Assembly (NCBI RefSeq): GCF_030733685.1
Contig: NZ_JASHIM010000001.1
Span: forward strand, 186,001 to 250,000
Direction of reading: 5' to 3'
DNA length: 64,000 bases
From: Roseovarius sp. MMSF_3281
Lineage (GTDB): Bacteria; Pseudomonadota; Alphaproteobacteria; Rhodobacterales; Rhodobacteraceae
Part shown: positions 56,428 to 64,000 of the stretch, piece after piece
Position numbering within the stretch: position 1 is the stretch's first letter
Layout of the letters: each line of letters begins with the position of its first letter
Made by a program: the position numbers and the translations under genes
The notes under the pieces: generated by a model
The model's database searches: none
What the model was told of the DNA's origin: nothing
Seen by the model: only the letters and a program-made list of their open reading frames with translations

Positions 56428-57348
56428 GTGACCGCCAATTTCACCCCCAGCCCAGAGGTGCAAGAGGCCCTTGATCAATCCCGTCCCGTGGTGGCGCTTG
56501 AATCCACCATCATCACCCACGGCATGCCCTACCCGCACAACGTTGAAACCGCGCGTATGGTCGAAGACGAGGTGCGCCAAGCCGGGGCCGTGCCCGCCAC
56601 CGTGGCCGTTATCGACGGGGCGCTGCGCGTGGGGCTTGGGGCAACTCCCCTTGAAACCCTTGCCCGATCCACCGGGGTTGCCAAGCTCTCGCGTGCCGAT
56701 CTGGCGGTTTGCATGGCCCAGGGCGGCACCGGCTCAACTACCGTATCCGCCACCATGATCGCCGCCCATCTGGCAGGCATCAGCGTTTTCGCCACCGGCG
56801 GCATCGGCGGCGTGCATCGCGGGGCCGAGCAAAGCTTTGACATCTCCGCTGACTTGCAAGAACTGGCGCAAACCCCCGTCACCGTGGTCTGCGCCGGGGC
56901 CAAGGCCATTCTGGACCTGCCCAAGACCTTGGAAACATTGGAAACCCTGGGGGTTCCGGTCATCGCCTACGGGCAAGACGCCCTGCCCGCCTTCTGGTCG
57001 CGCGACAGCGGCTTGCCCGCCCCATTGCGCCTTGACGACGCCGCCCAGATCGCCCGCGCCCACCGGATGCGCGCGGCCCTTGGCCTGCCCGGTGGCCAAT
57101 TAATCGCCAACCCGGTACCGCCGGAGCATGACATCCCGGCCGATACCCTACACCCGCTTATCGTCCAAGCCCAATCCGAGGCCCAAGCGCAGGGCATTGC
57201 CGGCAAACCCGTCACGCCTTTCATGCTGCGCCGGATTTTTGAACTGACCGAAGGCCAAAGCCTTGCCACCAATATCGCTCTCATCCGCAACAACGCCCGC
57301 CTCGCCGCGCAAATTGCAGTTGAAATGGCCTGCCAATTGCCTTCGTAG
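56428..57348 (+). CDS. psuG: Pseudouridine-5'-phosphate glycosidase
   Basis: Splits pseudouridine 5'-phosphate to uracil and ribose 5-phosphate (in reverse the enzyme forms the C-C bond). 306 residues. Signature blocks: VVALESTIITHGMPYPHNVE, GVAKLSRADLAVCMAQGG, GSTTVSATMIAAHLAGI, VFATGGIGGVHRGAEQSFDIS (two pieces), and SLATNIALIRNNARLAAQIA. A GTG start at 56428 is chosen: GAGGAC lies 7 bases upstream and the family N-terminus begins there; the ATG at 56284 would overlap the divergent region. No psuK kinase is adjacent. Confidence 0.93.
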   Translation: MTANFTPSPEVQEALDQSRPVVALESTIITHGMPYPHNVETARMVEDEVRQAGAVPATVAVIDGALRVGLGATPLETLARSTGVAKLSRADLAVCMAQGGTGSTTVSATMIAAHLAGISVFATGGIGGVHRGAEQSFDISADLQELAQTPVTVVCAGAKAILDLPKTLETLETLGVPVIAYGQDALPAFWSRDSGLPAPLRLDDAAQIARAHRMRAALGLPGGQLIANPVPPEHDIPADTLHPLIVQAQSEAQAQGIAGKPVTPFMLRRIFELTEGQSLATNIALIRNNARLAAQIAVEMACQLPS

Positions 57349-57462
57349 CGCATATTTTGCGGGCAAACCCGGCATTATTTCATCGCGCGCGATCCCCGGG
57401 CCATTGTGACTGCCGGGTAATCTGCTTAGATACGGGCAAGATCGCACAGGCTTGTTTCGCCC

Positions 57463-58158
57463 ATGAATACCCCGTTTGACGAAGAACCACAGCTGACCCG
57501 CAAACCCGGCATGTTCGCCGGTCTGCGCGCCAGCTTCCTGACGGGCATCGTCGTCATTGCCCCGGTGGCCCTTACCGTCTGGCTGGTTTGGACGCTCATG
57601 GGATGGGTCGACAGCGTGGTTTTGCCGCTCATTCCCTCAAGTTTCCGGCCCGAGCATTATATCGGCATCAACCTGCGTGGCGTCGGCGTGATCATCTTTC
57701 TTGTGTTCACCATCGTCGTCGGCTGGATCGCCAAGGGCCTGATCGGCAAATCGCTGATCCTCTTCGCGGAATCGCTGGTCGATCGTATGCCGGTGGTGCG
57801 CTCGATCTATTCGGGCGTCAAACAGATCGCTGAAACGGTCTTTGCCCAAAGCGAACGCAGCTTTGAAAAGGCCTGCCTGATCCAGTACCCGCGCAAGGAT
57901 ATCTGGGCGATTGGCTTCATCTCGACCGCCGCCAAGGGCGAGGTCAACGCCCGCGCCGAATCCGGCTCGGACCTGCTGAGTGTTTTCGTGCCGACCACCC
58001 CCAACCCGACCAGCGGCTTCTTGTTGTTCTTTCCCAAGGACGACGTGATCGAACTGGATATGAGCGTCGAAGACGCCGCGAAACTGGTGATCTCGGCGGG
58101 GCTCGTCTATCCCGGTCAGGTTGACCCGGACGACCCCCGCCTGAAGGCCAAGGCCTAA
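57463..58158 (+). CDS. DUF502 family membrane protein
   Basis: A 231-residue inner-membrane protein of unknown function. Two hydrophobic helices (about 22-48, LTGIVVIAPVALTVWLVWTL, and 68-92, GVGVIIFLVFTIVVGWIAKG), then a conserved soluble part with RMPVVRSIYSGVKQIAETVF and FVPTTPNPTSGFLLFFPKDD, and VIELDMSVEDAAKLVISAGL. Widespread in alphaproteobacteria. Its stop overlaps that of the convergent patatin gene. Confidence 0.92.
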   Translation: MNTPFDEEPQLTRKPGMFAGLRASFLTGIVVIAPVALTVWLVWTLMGWVDSVVLPLIPSSFRPEHYIGINLRGVGVIIFLVFTIVVGWIAKGLIGKSLILFAESLVDRMPVVRSIYSGVKQIAETVFAQSERSFEKACLIQYPRKDIWAIGFISTAAKGEVNARAESGSDLLSVFVPTTPNPTSGFLLFFPKDDVIELDMSVEDAAKLVISAGLVYPGQVDPDDPRLKAKA

Positions 58159-59177
58159 CCGTACATCGCGGCCATATCCACCGTGCTGCCCTGGCCCAGG
58201 TCATCCCGGTGCGCTGCCAAAAAACGCTCCGCCGCCGCATGGCCCGCATCACGCAAGCGATACAGCGTGTAAGGGGACGGCACCAGTTTCGTCGCGACCG
58301 ACAAATCGCGCATCAAGACATCATCGGCAATCATATGCACGTAAAGCCGTTTCATCGTCCCTTCGCGCAACGATCCATCATTCAGCAAACGCTGCACGAA
58401 GTGAATCGCCCGCAACTCCCGCAAAAGCGAGGAATTAAAGCTGATCTCGTTGATCCGGTTCTGAATCTCCTGCGGGCTTTTCGGAACGTCCTCGCGTTCA
58501 AGCGGGTTGATATGCACGATCAGGATATCGCTCGGCAAATTCCCTTCGAACAGCGGAAACAGTGCCGGGTTGCCGGTATAGCCACCATCCCAGTAATGCG
58601 CCCCGTCGATTTCCACCGCCTTGAACAGGGTCGGCAAACAGGCCGAGGCCAAAAGCGCCTCGGTCGAGATTTCCGCGCCGCGAAACACCTTGATCTTGCC
58701 GGTGTGCACATTGGTGGCGCCGACGAAAAACGCAGGCCCCTCCGCGGCGCAAACCGTGTCATAGTGGAACTGCTCGACGATGCGCTTAAGCGGATTGGAA
58801 TAAAACGGCCCATAGGCATAGGGGCTGATCATCCGGCTCATGGCATCGGCGAAAAGATAGGGCGGCGATAGCTCCAGGGCCCCGCTCACGGCATCCGGTT
58901 GCGGCACAACGCCCGCCATCCAGGCTGGCATGCGCATGTCCTGCACCGCGCCCATCTGCTCCCAAAGCCATGCCAGGTTCGCCCGCGCCCCCTCGCGCCC
59001 GGCCTCCAGCAACCCCGATTTCACCGCCGCCCCGTTCAGGGCCCCGGCCGAGGTGCCCGACATCCCGGCAATCTCGATTTCCTCGTCTTCCAGAAGACGA
59101 TCCAAAACGCCCCAGGTAAAGGCGCCATGCGCCCCGCCACCCTGTAGCGCCAGATTGATCCGCTTTGGATTGCTCAC
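58155..59177 (-). CDS. Patatin-like phospholipase family protein
   Basis: A 340-residue serine acyl-hydrolase. LALQGGGAHGAFTWGVLDRL (about 9-28) forms the oxyanion hole, GMSGTSAGALNG the nucleophile elbow (GTSAG, Ser about 41), and YWDGGYTGNPALFP the catalytic aspartate (DGG). It stands 96 bases after the 3-hydroxybutyrate dehydrogenase gene on the same strand, an arrangement that suggests polyhydroxybutyrate or lipid turnover (inference). No signal peptide. Confidence 0.9.
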   Translation of the reverse strand: MSNPKRINLALQGGGAHGAFTWGVLDRLLEDEEIEIAGMSGTSAGALNGAAVKSGLLEAGREGARANLAWLWEQMGAVQDMRMPAWMAGVVPQPDAVSGALELSPPYLFADAMSRMISPYAYGPFYSNPLKRIVEQFHYDTVCAAEGPAFFVGATNVHTGKIKVFRGAEISTEALLASACLPTLFKAVEIDGAHYWDGGYTGNPALFPLFEGNLPSDILIVHINPLEREDVPKSPQEIQNRINEISFNSSLLRELRAIHFVQRLLNDGSLREGTMKRLYVHMIADDVLMRDLSVATKLVPSPYTLYRLRDAGHAAAERFLAAHRDDLGQGSTVDMAAMYG

Positions 59178-59187
59178 CCCTGCCCCG

Positions 59188-59218
59188 CCTTTTTCTTGGT
59201 CAAAATACCCCGGGGAGC
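59188..59218. repeat. Dispersed intergenic repeat copy 4
   Basis: CCTTTTTCTTGGTCAAAA followed by TACCCCGGGGAGC, the clearest copy. In the gap between bdhA-like and patatin genes. An adjacent stem GAGGGGCGGC-GCCCCTC (about 59221-59238) may add a terminator function. Confidence 0.6.
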
Positions 59219-59273
59219 GCGAGGGGCGGCGCCCCTCGCCCCGGTCGGATCGCCCCGGCGATCCGAGACCGCG

Positions 59274-60047
59274 TCACATGGCCGTCCAGCCACCGTCGAC
59301 ACTGATGGTCGTGCCCGTCACCTGCGCCGCCGCATCCGAACACAGGTAAAGCGCCGTACCGCCCAGTTGCTCCACCGTGGCAAACTCTTTCGACGGTTGC
59401 CGCGTCAGCATGACGTTCTTGATCACATCCTCGCGGCTCATGTCGTATTCCTTCATCGTGTCGGGAATCTGCGCTTCGACCAGCGGGGTCAGAACATACC
59501 CGGGGCAGATCGCATTGGCCGTGATCGGCTCTTGGGCCGTCTCAAGGGCGGTGACCTTGGTCAGGCCCACAACCCCGTGTTTCGCGGCCACGTAGGCCGA
59601 TTTGAACGGGCTTGCGCGCAAGCCATGGGCGCTTGCCACGTTGATCACCCGGCCCCAGCCCGATTTGCGCATCACCGGCAGCGCGGCGGCGGTGGTATGG
59701 AAGGCCGAACTCATGTTGATCGCGATGATCGCGTCCCATTTTTCCATGGGGAATTCCTCGATCCCGGCCACATGCTGGATACCTGCATTGTTGACCAGGA
59801 TATCGCAGGCGCCCGCCTGCTCGACCAAGGCGCGGCATTCGTCGGGCTTCGACATATCCGCCTTGATATAACGCGCCTCGATGCCGTGGTCCTTGCCGAT
59901 CCGCGCGGCCAGCGCGTGATCCTCGTCATTGTCGGTAAAGGAGTTCAAAACCACGTTGGCCCCGGCCTTGGCCAGTTCCTCGGCGATTCCCAATCCGATG
60001 CCTGAATTCGATCCTGTGATGATGGCGGTCTTGCCTGTGACGCTCAT
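59274..60047 (-). CDS. bdhA: 3-hydroxybutyrate dehydrogenase
   Basis: Oxidises 3-hydroxybutyrate to acetoacetate with NAD+. 257 residues, a classical short-chain dehydrogenase. AIITGSNSGIGLGIAEELAK (cofactor turn), ILVNNAGIQHVAGIEEFP, and the catalytic Ser...Tyr-x3-Lys in ASAHGLRASPFKSAYVAAKHG (two pieces). The ending CPGYVLTPLVEAQIPDTMKE and AVTGTTISVDGGWTAM-type block are very typical for bacterial BdhA. GGGAGA precedes the ATG at 60047; the upstream extension to 60146 is rejected. Confidence 0.93.
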   Translation of the reverse strand: MSVTGKTAIITGSNSGIGLGIAEELAKAGANVVLNSFTDNDEDHALAARIGKDHGIEARYIKADMSKPDECRALVEQAGACDILVNNAGIQHVAGIEEFPMEKWDAIIAINMSSAFHTTAAALPVMRKSGWGRVINVASAHGLRASPFKSAYVAAKHGVVGLTKVTALETAQEPITANAICPGYVLTPLVEAQIPDTMKEYDMSREDVIKNVMLTRQPSKEFATVEQLGGTALYLCSDAAAQVTGTTISVDGGWTAM

Positions 60048-60151
60048 ATCGGTCTCTCCCGTAGGTTTGCGATTGCAGCATAAATGCCGCGCGCGCGAAT
60101 TGCACCGGGAAAGACGGAATTGTGAAGAAAGCTGCCCACAGGTCATGCGAT

Positions 60152-60228
60152 AAAAAAAAACGCCGGCACGAAGCCGGCGTTAAGTTATTGAGGCAGGTTT
60201 CATACAGGCAAGAAACCTATCGAGCAGT
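60152..60228 (-). ncRNA. Candidate small RNA with own promoter and terminator
   Basis: On the minus strand a transcript starting near 60228 would be about 77 nt. It folds into stem 1, AGGTTTC (60218-60212) with GAAACCT (60201-60195), loop of 10 (TTGCCTGTAT), then a 9-bp GC-rich terminator stem, AACGCCGGC (60181-60173 side) with GCCGGCGTT, loop of 5, followed by a run of nine T (60160-60152). No convincing open frame is inside. It stands alone in the gap between the divergent bdhA and yejA-like genes and is not the 5' leader of bdhA, since the terminator would stop it first. Confidence 0.65.
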
Positions 60229-60234
60229 GACCCC

Positions 60235-60263
60235 TTTATAAGCAATCTGGCGCTGTGATCCAA
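60235..60263 (-). promoter_or_regulatory. Promoter of the candidate small RNA
   Basis: On the minus strand TTGGAT (60263-60258), exactly 17 bases, TATAAA (60240-60235), followed by GGGG. The -10 box matches the sigma-70 consensus at five of six positions. Confidence 0.6.
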
Positions 60264-60343
60264 GCTAAAAGTTTGAAAAGGCAAGAATCCCTCTCTACGG
60301 TCCATCCTCAAGCATATCAGGGGCCGCAGGGATTGTTGCCAAA

Positions 60344-62170
60344 ATGAGACCAGAATTTTTCCGTTCGCTTTGCCGCGCGGCGACGTTTTTTTTACTGCTT
60401 TCGGGCAGCACAGCCGCCCATGCCGAAAAGGCGCATGGCATAGCTATGTATGGCCAACCCGCCCTTCCACCTGATTTTGTGTCTCTGCCCTACGCCAATC
60501 CCGATGCCCCCCAGGGTGGCCGGGTGGTGACCGGCAATGTCGGCAGCTTCGATTCGCTCAATCCTTTCATCCTCAAAGGCAGCGCGCCGTGGCAGCTTCG
60601 CTACCTCACGCATGAATCCCTGATGGGCCGCTCCTGGGACGAACCGTTCACCCTGTACGGTCTTCTTGCCGAATCGATTGAGACCGGACCGAATCGCCAA
60701 TGGGTGGAATTTACCCTGCGCGAAGAGGCCCGATTCTCGGATGGCAGCCCCGTCACCGTCGAAGATGCCATTTGGTCGTTCAAGACCCTGGGCACCCAAG
60801 GTCACCCGCGCTACCGCGCCTTCTGGGACAAGGTCGAGGCGATCGAACAAACCGGTCCGCGCAGCCTGCGCCTGACCTTTAACGAAGACGACCGCGAACT
60901 CGCCCTCATCGCGGGCCTGCGCCCGATCCTGCAAAAATCCCAATGGCAGGGCAAAAACTTCGCCGAAGGCACCATCAACGACATTCCCCTCGGCTCCGCG
61001 CCCTATGTGGTCGAGGATTTCGAGGTGGGCCGCCATGTCACCCTCAAGCGCAATCCCGATTACTGGGGCCATGACCTGCCCCTGCGCCAAGGGGTGCATA
61101 ATTTCGATGAGATCCGGATCGAGTTCTACGGCGATAACACTGTCTTGAAAGAGGCCTTCAAGGCCAAGGCCGTGTCCTACATCCGCGAATTCAACGCCGA
61201 ACGCTGGGAAAACCAATATGACTTTCCCGCCGTGCAATCGGGTGAAATCGTCAAATCCGAAATCCCGCATCGCAAACCCTCGGGCATGACCGGTTTCGTG
61301 ATGAACACCCGCAATCCGCCGCTTGATGACTGGCGCGTGCGCGCGGCGCTGATCCATGCCTTTAATTTCGAATATATCAACGACACGCTCACCGGCGGGC
61401 GGCAACCCCGGATCACCTCCTATTTCTCGGGCTCCGAACTGGCGATGCAGCTTGGCCCGGCCAAGGGGCCGGTGGCCGATCTTTTGGCCCCCTTCGCCGA
61501 CAGCCTGCCACCCGGCGCAGTTGAAGGCTATGAGCTTCCCAAAGGCGACGGCTCCAAGCGGAACCGCCGCAACCTGCGCCGTGCCGTCAAACTCCTGTCC
61601 GAGGCTGGCTGGACCGTTCAAGGCGGAAAGCTGCGCAATGATCGGGGCGAGGCATTGCAGCTGACCGTACTTTTGCAACAGGACGCGCTTATTCAACAGG
61701 CCACGGCGATCATGGATATCTACGCCCGCGCGCTTGAACGTCTCGGGATAACGCTCGTCGTGCAATCCACCGACAAGGCGCAGTATAACGAACGCCAGCG
61801 GGTCTATGATTTTGATCTCACCTTCGCCCGCTGGTCGCTCAGCCTCAGCCCCGGAAACGAACAATTGTATTATTGGGGATCCGACGCCGGCGACCAACCC
61901 GGTAGCCGCAATCTCATGGGCATGAAAAGCCCCGCCGCCGAGGCGATGATCCAAAAAATGCTCACGGCGCGCAGCCGGGAAGATTTCACCGCCGCCGTGC
62001 GCGCCTTGGACCGGGTGTTGATTTCAGGTCGCTATGTCATACCGATTCACAGCTATGCCATTGGCCGCATTGCCCATTTGCGCGAATTGCGCTATCCACA
62101 GGATCGCTTACCGATCTACGGGGATGGCATCGGCTTTCTCCCCACGGTTTGGTGGCACGAGGCAGAATAA
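60344..62170 (+). CDS. Extracellular solute-binding protein, family 5 (YejA-like)
   Basis: A 608-residue periplasmic binding protein of the YejA branch of SBP_bac_5 (microcin C/oligopeptide uptake). Signal peptide residues 1-27 (ending AAHA before EKAHGIAMYG). HGIAMYGQPALPPDFVSLPY, ANPDAPQGGRVVTGNVGSFD and SLNPFILKG, LMGRSWDEPFTLYGLLAESI, FTLREEARFSDGSPVT and RSLSLSPGNEQLYYWGSDAG-like blocks are hallmarks. The usual yejBEF permease and ATPase genes do not follow; an entericidin-like gene does. So it is an orphan, or its partners lie elsewhere. Confidence 0.9.
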   Translation: MRPEFFRSLCRAATFFLLLSGSTAAHAEKAHGIAMYGQPALPPDFVSLPYANPDAPQGGRVVTGNVGSFDSLNPFILKGSAPWQLRYLTHESLMGRSWDEPFTLYGLLAESIETGPNRQWVEFTLREEARFSDGSPVTVEDAIWSFKTLGTQGHPRYRAFWDKVEAIEQTGPRSLRLTFNEDDRELALIAGLRPILQKSQWQGKNFAEGTINDIPLGSAPYVVEDFEVGRHVTLKRNPDYWGHDLPLRQGVHNFDEIRIEFYGDNTVLKEAFKAKAVSYIREFNAERWENQYDFPAVQSGEIVKSEIPHRKPSGMTGFVMNTRNPPLDDWRVRAALIHAFNFEYINDTLTGGRQPRITSYFSGSELAMQLGPAKGPVADLLAPFADSLPPGAVEGYELPKGDGSKRNRRNLRRAVKLLSEAGWTVQGGKLRNDRGEALQLTVLLQQDALIQQATAIMDIYARALERLGITLVVQSTDKAQYNERQRVYDFDLTFARWSLSLSPGNEQLYYWGSDAGDQPGSRNLMGMKSPAAEAMIQKMLTARSREDFTAAVRALDRVLISGRYVIPIHSYAIGRIAHLRELRYPQDRLPIYGDGIGFLPTVWWHEAE

Positions 62171-62203
62171 GAAGCAGTCTTGATAAACAAGAGGCACGAA
62201 GCC

Positions 62204-62317
62204 ATGAAGAAACTGATCGCTTTCGCCCTGATCGCGACATTGGCCGGTTGCGCAACCGTCGACGGCGTCGGCCGCGATATTTCTGGCGCGGCACGCGGGG
62301 TCCAAAGCTGGTTCTGA
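62204..62317 (+). CDS. Entericidin A/B-like small lipoprotein
   Basis: A 37-residue protein too short for most gene callers. MKKLIAFALIATLAGC is a lipoprotein signal with the lipobox LAGC (Cys16 is lipidated), followed by ATVDGVGRDISGAARGVQSWF. The GVGRDIS pattern after the cysteine is typical of the entericidin family (EcnAB), whose members are small outer- or inner-membrane lipoproteins tied to stationary phase or envelope stress. AAGAGGC lies a few bases upstream of the ATG. Confidence 0.85.
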   Translation: MKKLIAFALIATLAGCATVDGVGRDISGAARGVQSWF

Positions 62318-62397
62318 GCTGAACCACTCCACCCCGGCCTACCCGGCTTACTTGATCCCGGCGCATGATCCGCATGATCGCCGCCCATCGTGCTGTT

Positions 62398-62982
62398 TCA
62401 TCGGGGCTTTGACGGCAAGAACCGCATGATCTGCTGGGTAACGCCCAACTCCAAAATCGGGCTGAACAGGTCCCGAAGCAGGCTGGGATCGCGGGCAAAC
62501 CTTTGATCTTCCCGGCCTGCATCCAGGCAAAGCGTATCATCCAGAAGCGTGGATAAAATCCGTTCATCCAGTATCCAACGCCCCCGGCGCCCTTCCTCCC
62601 GATCGCTTTGCTGAAACTCAAGCCAACGCGCCACCCGCTTGCGCGCGGCGATGTCCTGATGCGGATAGGCAAGGTAAAACCCGCTGTTCACCCGCAAACA
62701 GATATTGTCCAGGACACGCGCCGCCCCGCGAAACTCCGGTGGGACGTCGCGTTTGCGAATATAGTTGAACCGTTCCGGTTCACCGTTGAAAAACGCCTCA
62801 AGGGCCGCCCCAAGGTCGATTCCCTTTTGCGCCATGATCCAGCCAAGCACCGCCTCGGGATGCATTGACCAGTCATAGGCGCGGGCAAGGCCGGGCAAAT
62901 CCTCCCGCGGCACCTTTTGGACCAGGGCAAGATGCTCCGCCTCGCTGCCTGTGCTCCAATCGTAGCCCTCAAAAAGGTGCAT
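62398..62982 (-). CDS. Hypothetical protein (DUF4274-like N-terminal half)
   Basis: A 194-residue cytoplasmic protein, no signal or membrane segment. The N-terminal half, with GLARAYDWSMHPEAVLGWIM and AQKGIDLGAALEAFFNGEPE, resembles the DUF4274 pattern of proteins that note a daily/weekly share of rows (short helices with W and aromatic positions), but I am not sure. The C-terminal half is charged (EEGRRGRWILDERILSTLLD). No function is known. Stands alone between two plus-strand genes, converging with the entericidin-like gene. Confidence 0.6.
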   Translation of the reverse strand: MHLFEGYDWSTGSEAEHLALVQKVPREDLPGLARAYDWSMHPEAVLGWIMAQKGIDLGAALEAFFNGEPERFNYIRKRDVPPEFRGAARVLDNICLRVNSGFYLAYPHQDIAARKRVARWLEFQQSDREEGRRGRWILDERILSTLLDDTLCLDAGREDQRFARDPSLLRDLFSPILELGVTQQIMRFLPSKPR

Positions 62983-63069
62983 TCCGTTTCTCCGAAACCG
63001 ACGTTAGGCTTATTGCATGGTGAACAAGGTGAAATTGCACCGCGAAAACGCTCAGATTTTGGAGCAATT

Positions 63070-63783
63070 GTGACGGTCTTGCGGCCATCGGCATGGGGCG
63101 CTCTTTTTCTCTGCGGGCTCACCGGTATCCTTCCAGGTGCCTTGCACGCGCAAGCCATCGAACCTGTCCCCTATGCCGATCTGCAATCGACGCTGCAGGC
63201 GCGCATAACCTTCGACACTCTCCCGCGACAACCTGAACCCGGGTTCAAGTTTGACGCGGCCATGCGGCTTGGCAGGGCATGGATGGGGCAGCATTTTGAC
63301 GGTCAATCACGGCACAACCGTGGCGGCTTTGATCATGTCACCGGCACCCCCGATGCCCCGCTCCGCGTCCAACCCGGCGCGCGTGGTCAAAACCTCTCGG
63401 TCGCATATCACCAGGGCTTTGAAAGCAATGCACTTTTCCCTCTTGGCCCGGCCGGGTTCCCTAGCCTTTCGGCGCGTGGCGAAGGGGCCGTTGCCCTGCT
63501 GTTCGACCAAGGCCAGCACGCCTTGGCGTTGAAGGTTCATTCCGATTACGTCAGTCCCTTGGGCCGCGCCCCCGAACCCGGCCAGGTATTCCTGACGCTC
63601 TACACCCGCCAGGGCATGGTCATCGCCCGCCATACACGGCCCTTGCGCCCCGGCATCACCCAAATCGGCCTGCGCCGCGCCAATGGTCTGCCCGATATCG
63701 CCGGTGTACTGATCACCAATGACGACCCCGGCGGGATTGCCATTGACGATATCCTCTATCAAACTGCCCCTGCTGCATTCTGA
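63070..63783 (+). CDS. Hypothetical exported protein
   Basis: A 237-residue protein with signal peptide residues 1-29 (MTVLRPSAWGALFLCGL, ending ALHAQA). The start is GTG at 63070 with GGAG five bases upstream; there is no in-frame ATG near. The mature part looks like a single beta-sandwich of the kind found in PEP-CTERM and lectin-like extracellular proteins (ITFDTLPRQPEPGFKFD, then LSVAYHQGFESNALFPLGPA and NDDPGGIAIDDILYQ at the end), but has no anchor. Function unknown. Confidence 0.75.
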   Translation: MTVLRPSAWGALFLCGLTGILPGALHAQAIEPVPYADLQSTLQARITFDTLPRQPEPGFKFDAAMRLGRAWMGQHFDGQSRHNRGGFDHVTGTPDAPLRVQPGARGQNLSVAYHQGFESNALFPLGPAGFPSLSARGEGAVALLFDQGQHALALKVHSDYVSPLGRAPEPGQVFLTLYTRQGMVIARHTRPLRPGITQIGLRRANGLPDIAGVLITNDDPGGIAIDDILYQTAPAAF

Positions 63784-63796
63784 ACCGGAGGGATAG

Positions 63797-64000
63797 ATGC
63801 CAAAAGGCTACTGGGTGGGACACATGGAAATTGATGGCCCCGCACAATACGAAAACTACAAAACCGCGAATGCGGCCCCCTTCGCGGAATACGGCGCACG
63901 CTTCCTTGCCCGTGGCGGCCCGTTTGAATGTGTCGAGGGCGAAACCCGCGCCCGCACCGTGATCATCGAATTTCCCAGCTATCAGGCCGCGCTTGATTGC
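63797..64000 (+). CDS. DUF1330 family protein, 3' end cut by window
   Basis: The first 68 residues are visible: MPKGYWVGHMEIDGPAQY, then NYKTANAAPFAEYGARFLAR and ARTVIIEFPSYQAALDC, the standard DUF1330 (small dimeric alpha-beta barrel) sequence of about 95 residues. Function of the family is unknown. GGAGGG lies 7 bases before the ATG. The stop is outside the window. Confidence 0.9.
   Translation, partial: MPKGYWVGHMEIDGPAQYENYKTANAAPFAEYGARFLARGGPFECVEGETRARTVIIEFPSYQAALDC

Noticed and set aside
62917..63069. ATG start 51 codons upstream for the exported hypothetical protein
   Set aside because: It overlaps the minus-strand gene before it and would bury the signal peptide; GTG 63070 has GGAG and begins directly at the signal peptide.

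Overview
The window reads as a chromosomal stretch of an alphaproteobacterium of the family Rhodobacteraceae (Roseobacter type). The reasons are the GC-rich coding sequence, the many short-overlap operons, DUF3333-type PstA and long PstC, class II DAHP synthase, GlxA-type AraC regulators, PAS_5 protein, DUF502 protein, class Ib nrdHIEF, glycine-betaine monooxygenase genes and a YejA-type binding protein. About 61 genes are supported; no tRNA, rRNA, CRISPR array or prophage was seen.

Layout. 1-7560 (minus): peptide-type ABC transporter pieces followed upstream by a catabolic operon (FAD amine/amino-acid oxidase, P5C-reductase-like protein, aldehyde dehydrogenase, DapA-like lyase, GntR regulator); a GlxA-type regulator diverges from it. 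8617-12471: efflux and small-molecule transporters (SMR, LysE, Bcr/CflA), a GFA protein, a K+ channel-like protein and a DsbA-like isomerase. 12458-20355: an acyl-CoA ligase, a divergent XRE-cupin regulator and a full Liv-type ABC operon holding a small exported Cys-rich protein between livF and livH. 20508-25590: sugar dehydrogenase, an AT-richer orphan gene, a second GlxA regulator, class II DAHP synthase, PAS protein. 25770-35352: yicC, gmk, a gamma-carbonic-anhydrase-like protein, then the whole phosphate regulon phoR-pstSCAB-phoU-phoB with a Pho box before pstS and an attenuator hairpin after it. 35719-39323: LysR regulator, glutaryl-CoA dehydrogenase, FAD oxidoreductase.

39429-46291 is the most striking part: nrdHIEF (oxygen-dependent, B12-independent ribonucleotide reductase) and gbcAB (B12-independent oxidative demethylation of glycine betaine) diverge, and EACH has its own cobalamin riboswitch in the shared 741-bp gap. 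This looks like a cobalamin-scarcity module. 46292-52120 is an accessory island: a decayed IS30 transposase, a DeoR regulator, a 1110-residue autotransporter whose passenger is an endonuclease/exonuclease/phosphatase domain, and a second decayed patch; a 33-bp imperfect direct repeat (27/33) lies at both edges. 52121-53309: aroQ overlapped closely by an orphan luxR. 53613-56215: tsf, rpsB and a ParA-type ATPase. 56428-64000: psuG, DUF502, patatin plus 3-hydroxybutyrate dehydrogenase, a well-formed candidate small RNA (about 60152-60228, minus) with its own promoter and terminator, an orphan YejA binding protein, an entericidin-like lipoprotein, and three poorly known genes, the last cut by the window edge.

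All functions are assigned by reading translated sequence and motifs without database searches; coordinates of starts were chosen from ribosome-binding sites, signal peptides and overlaps.
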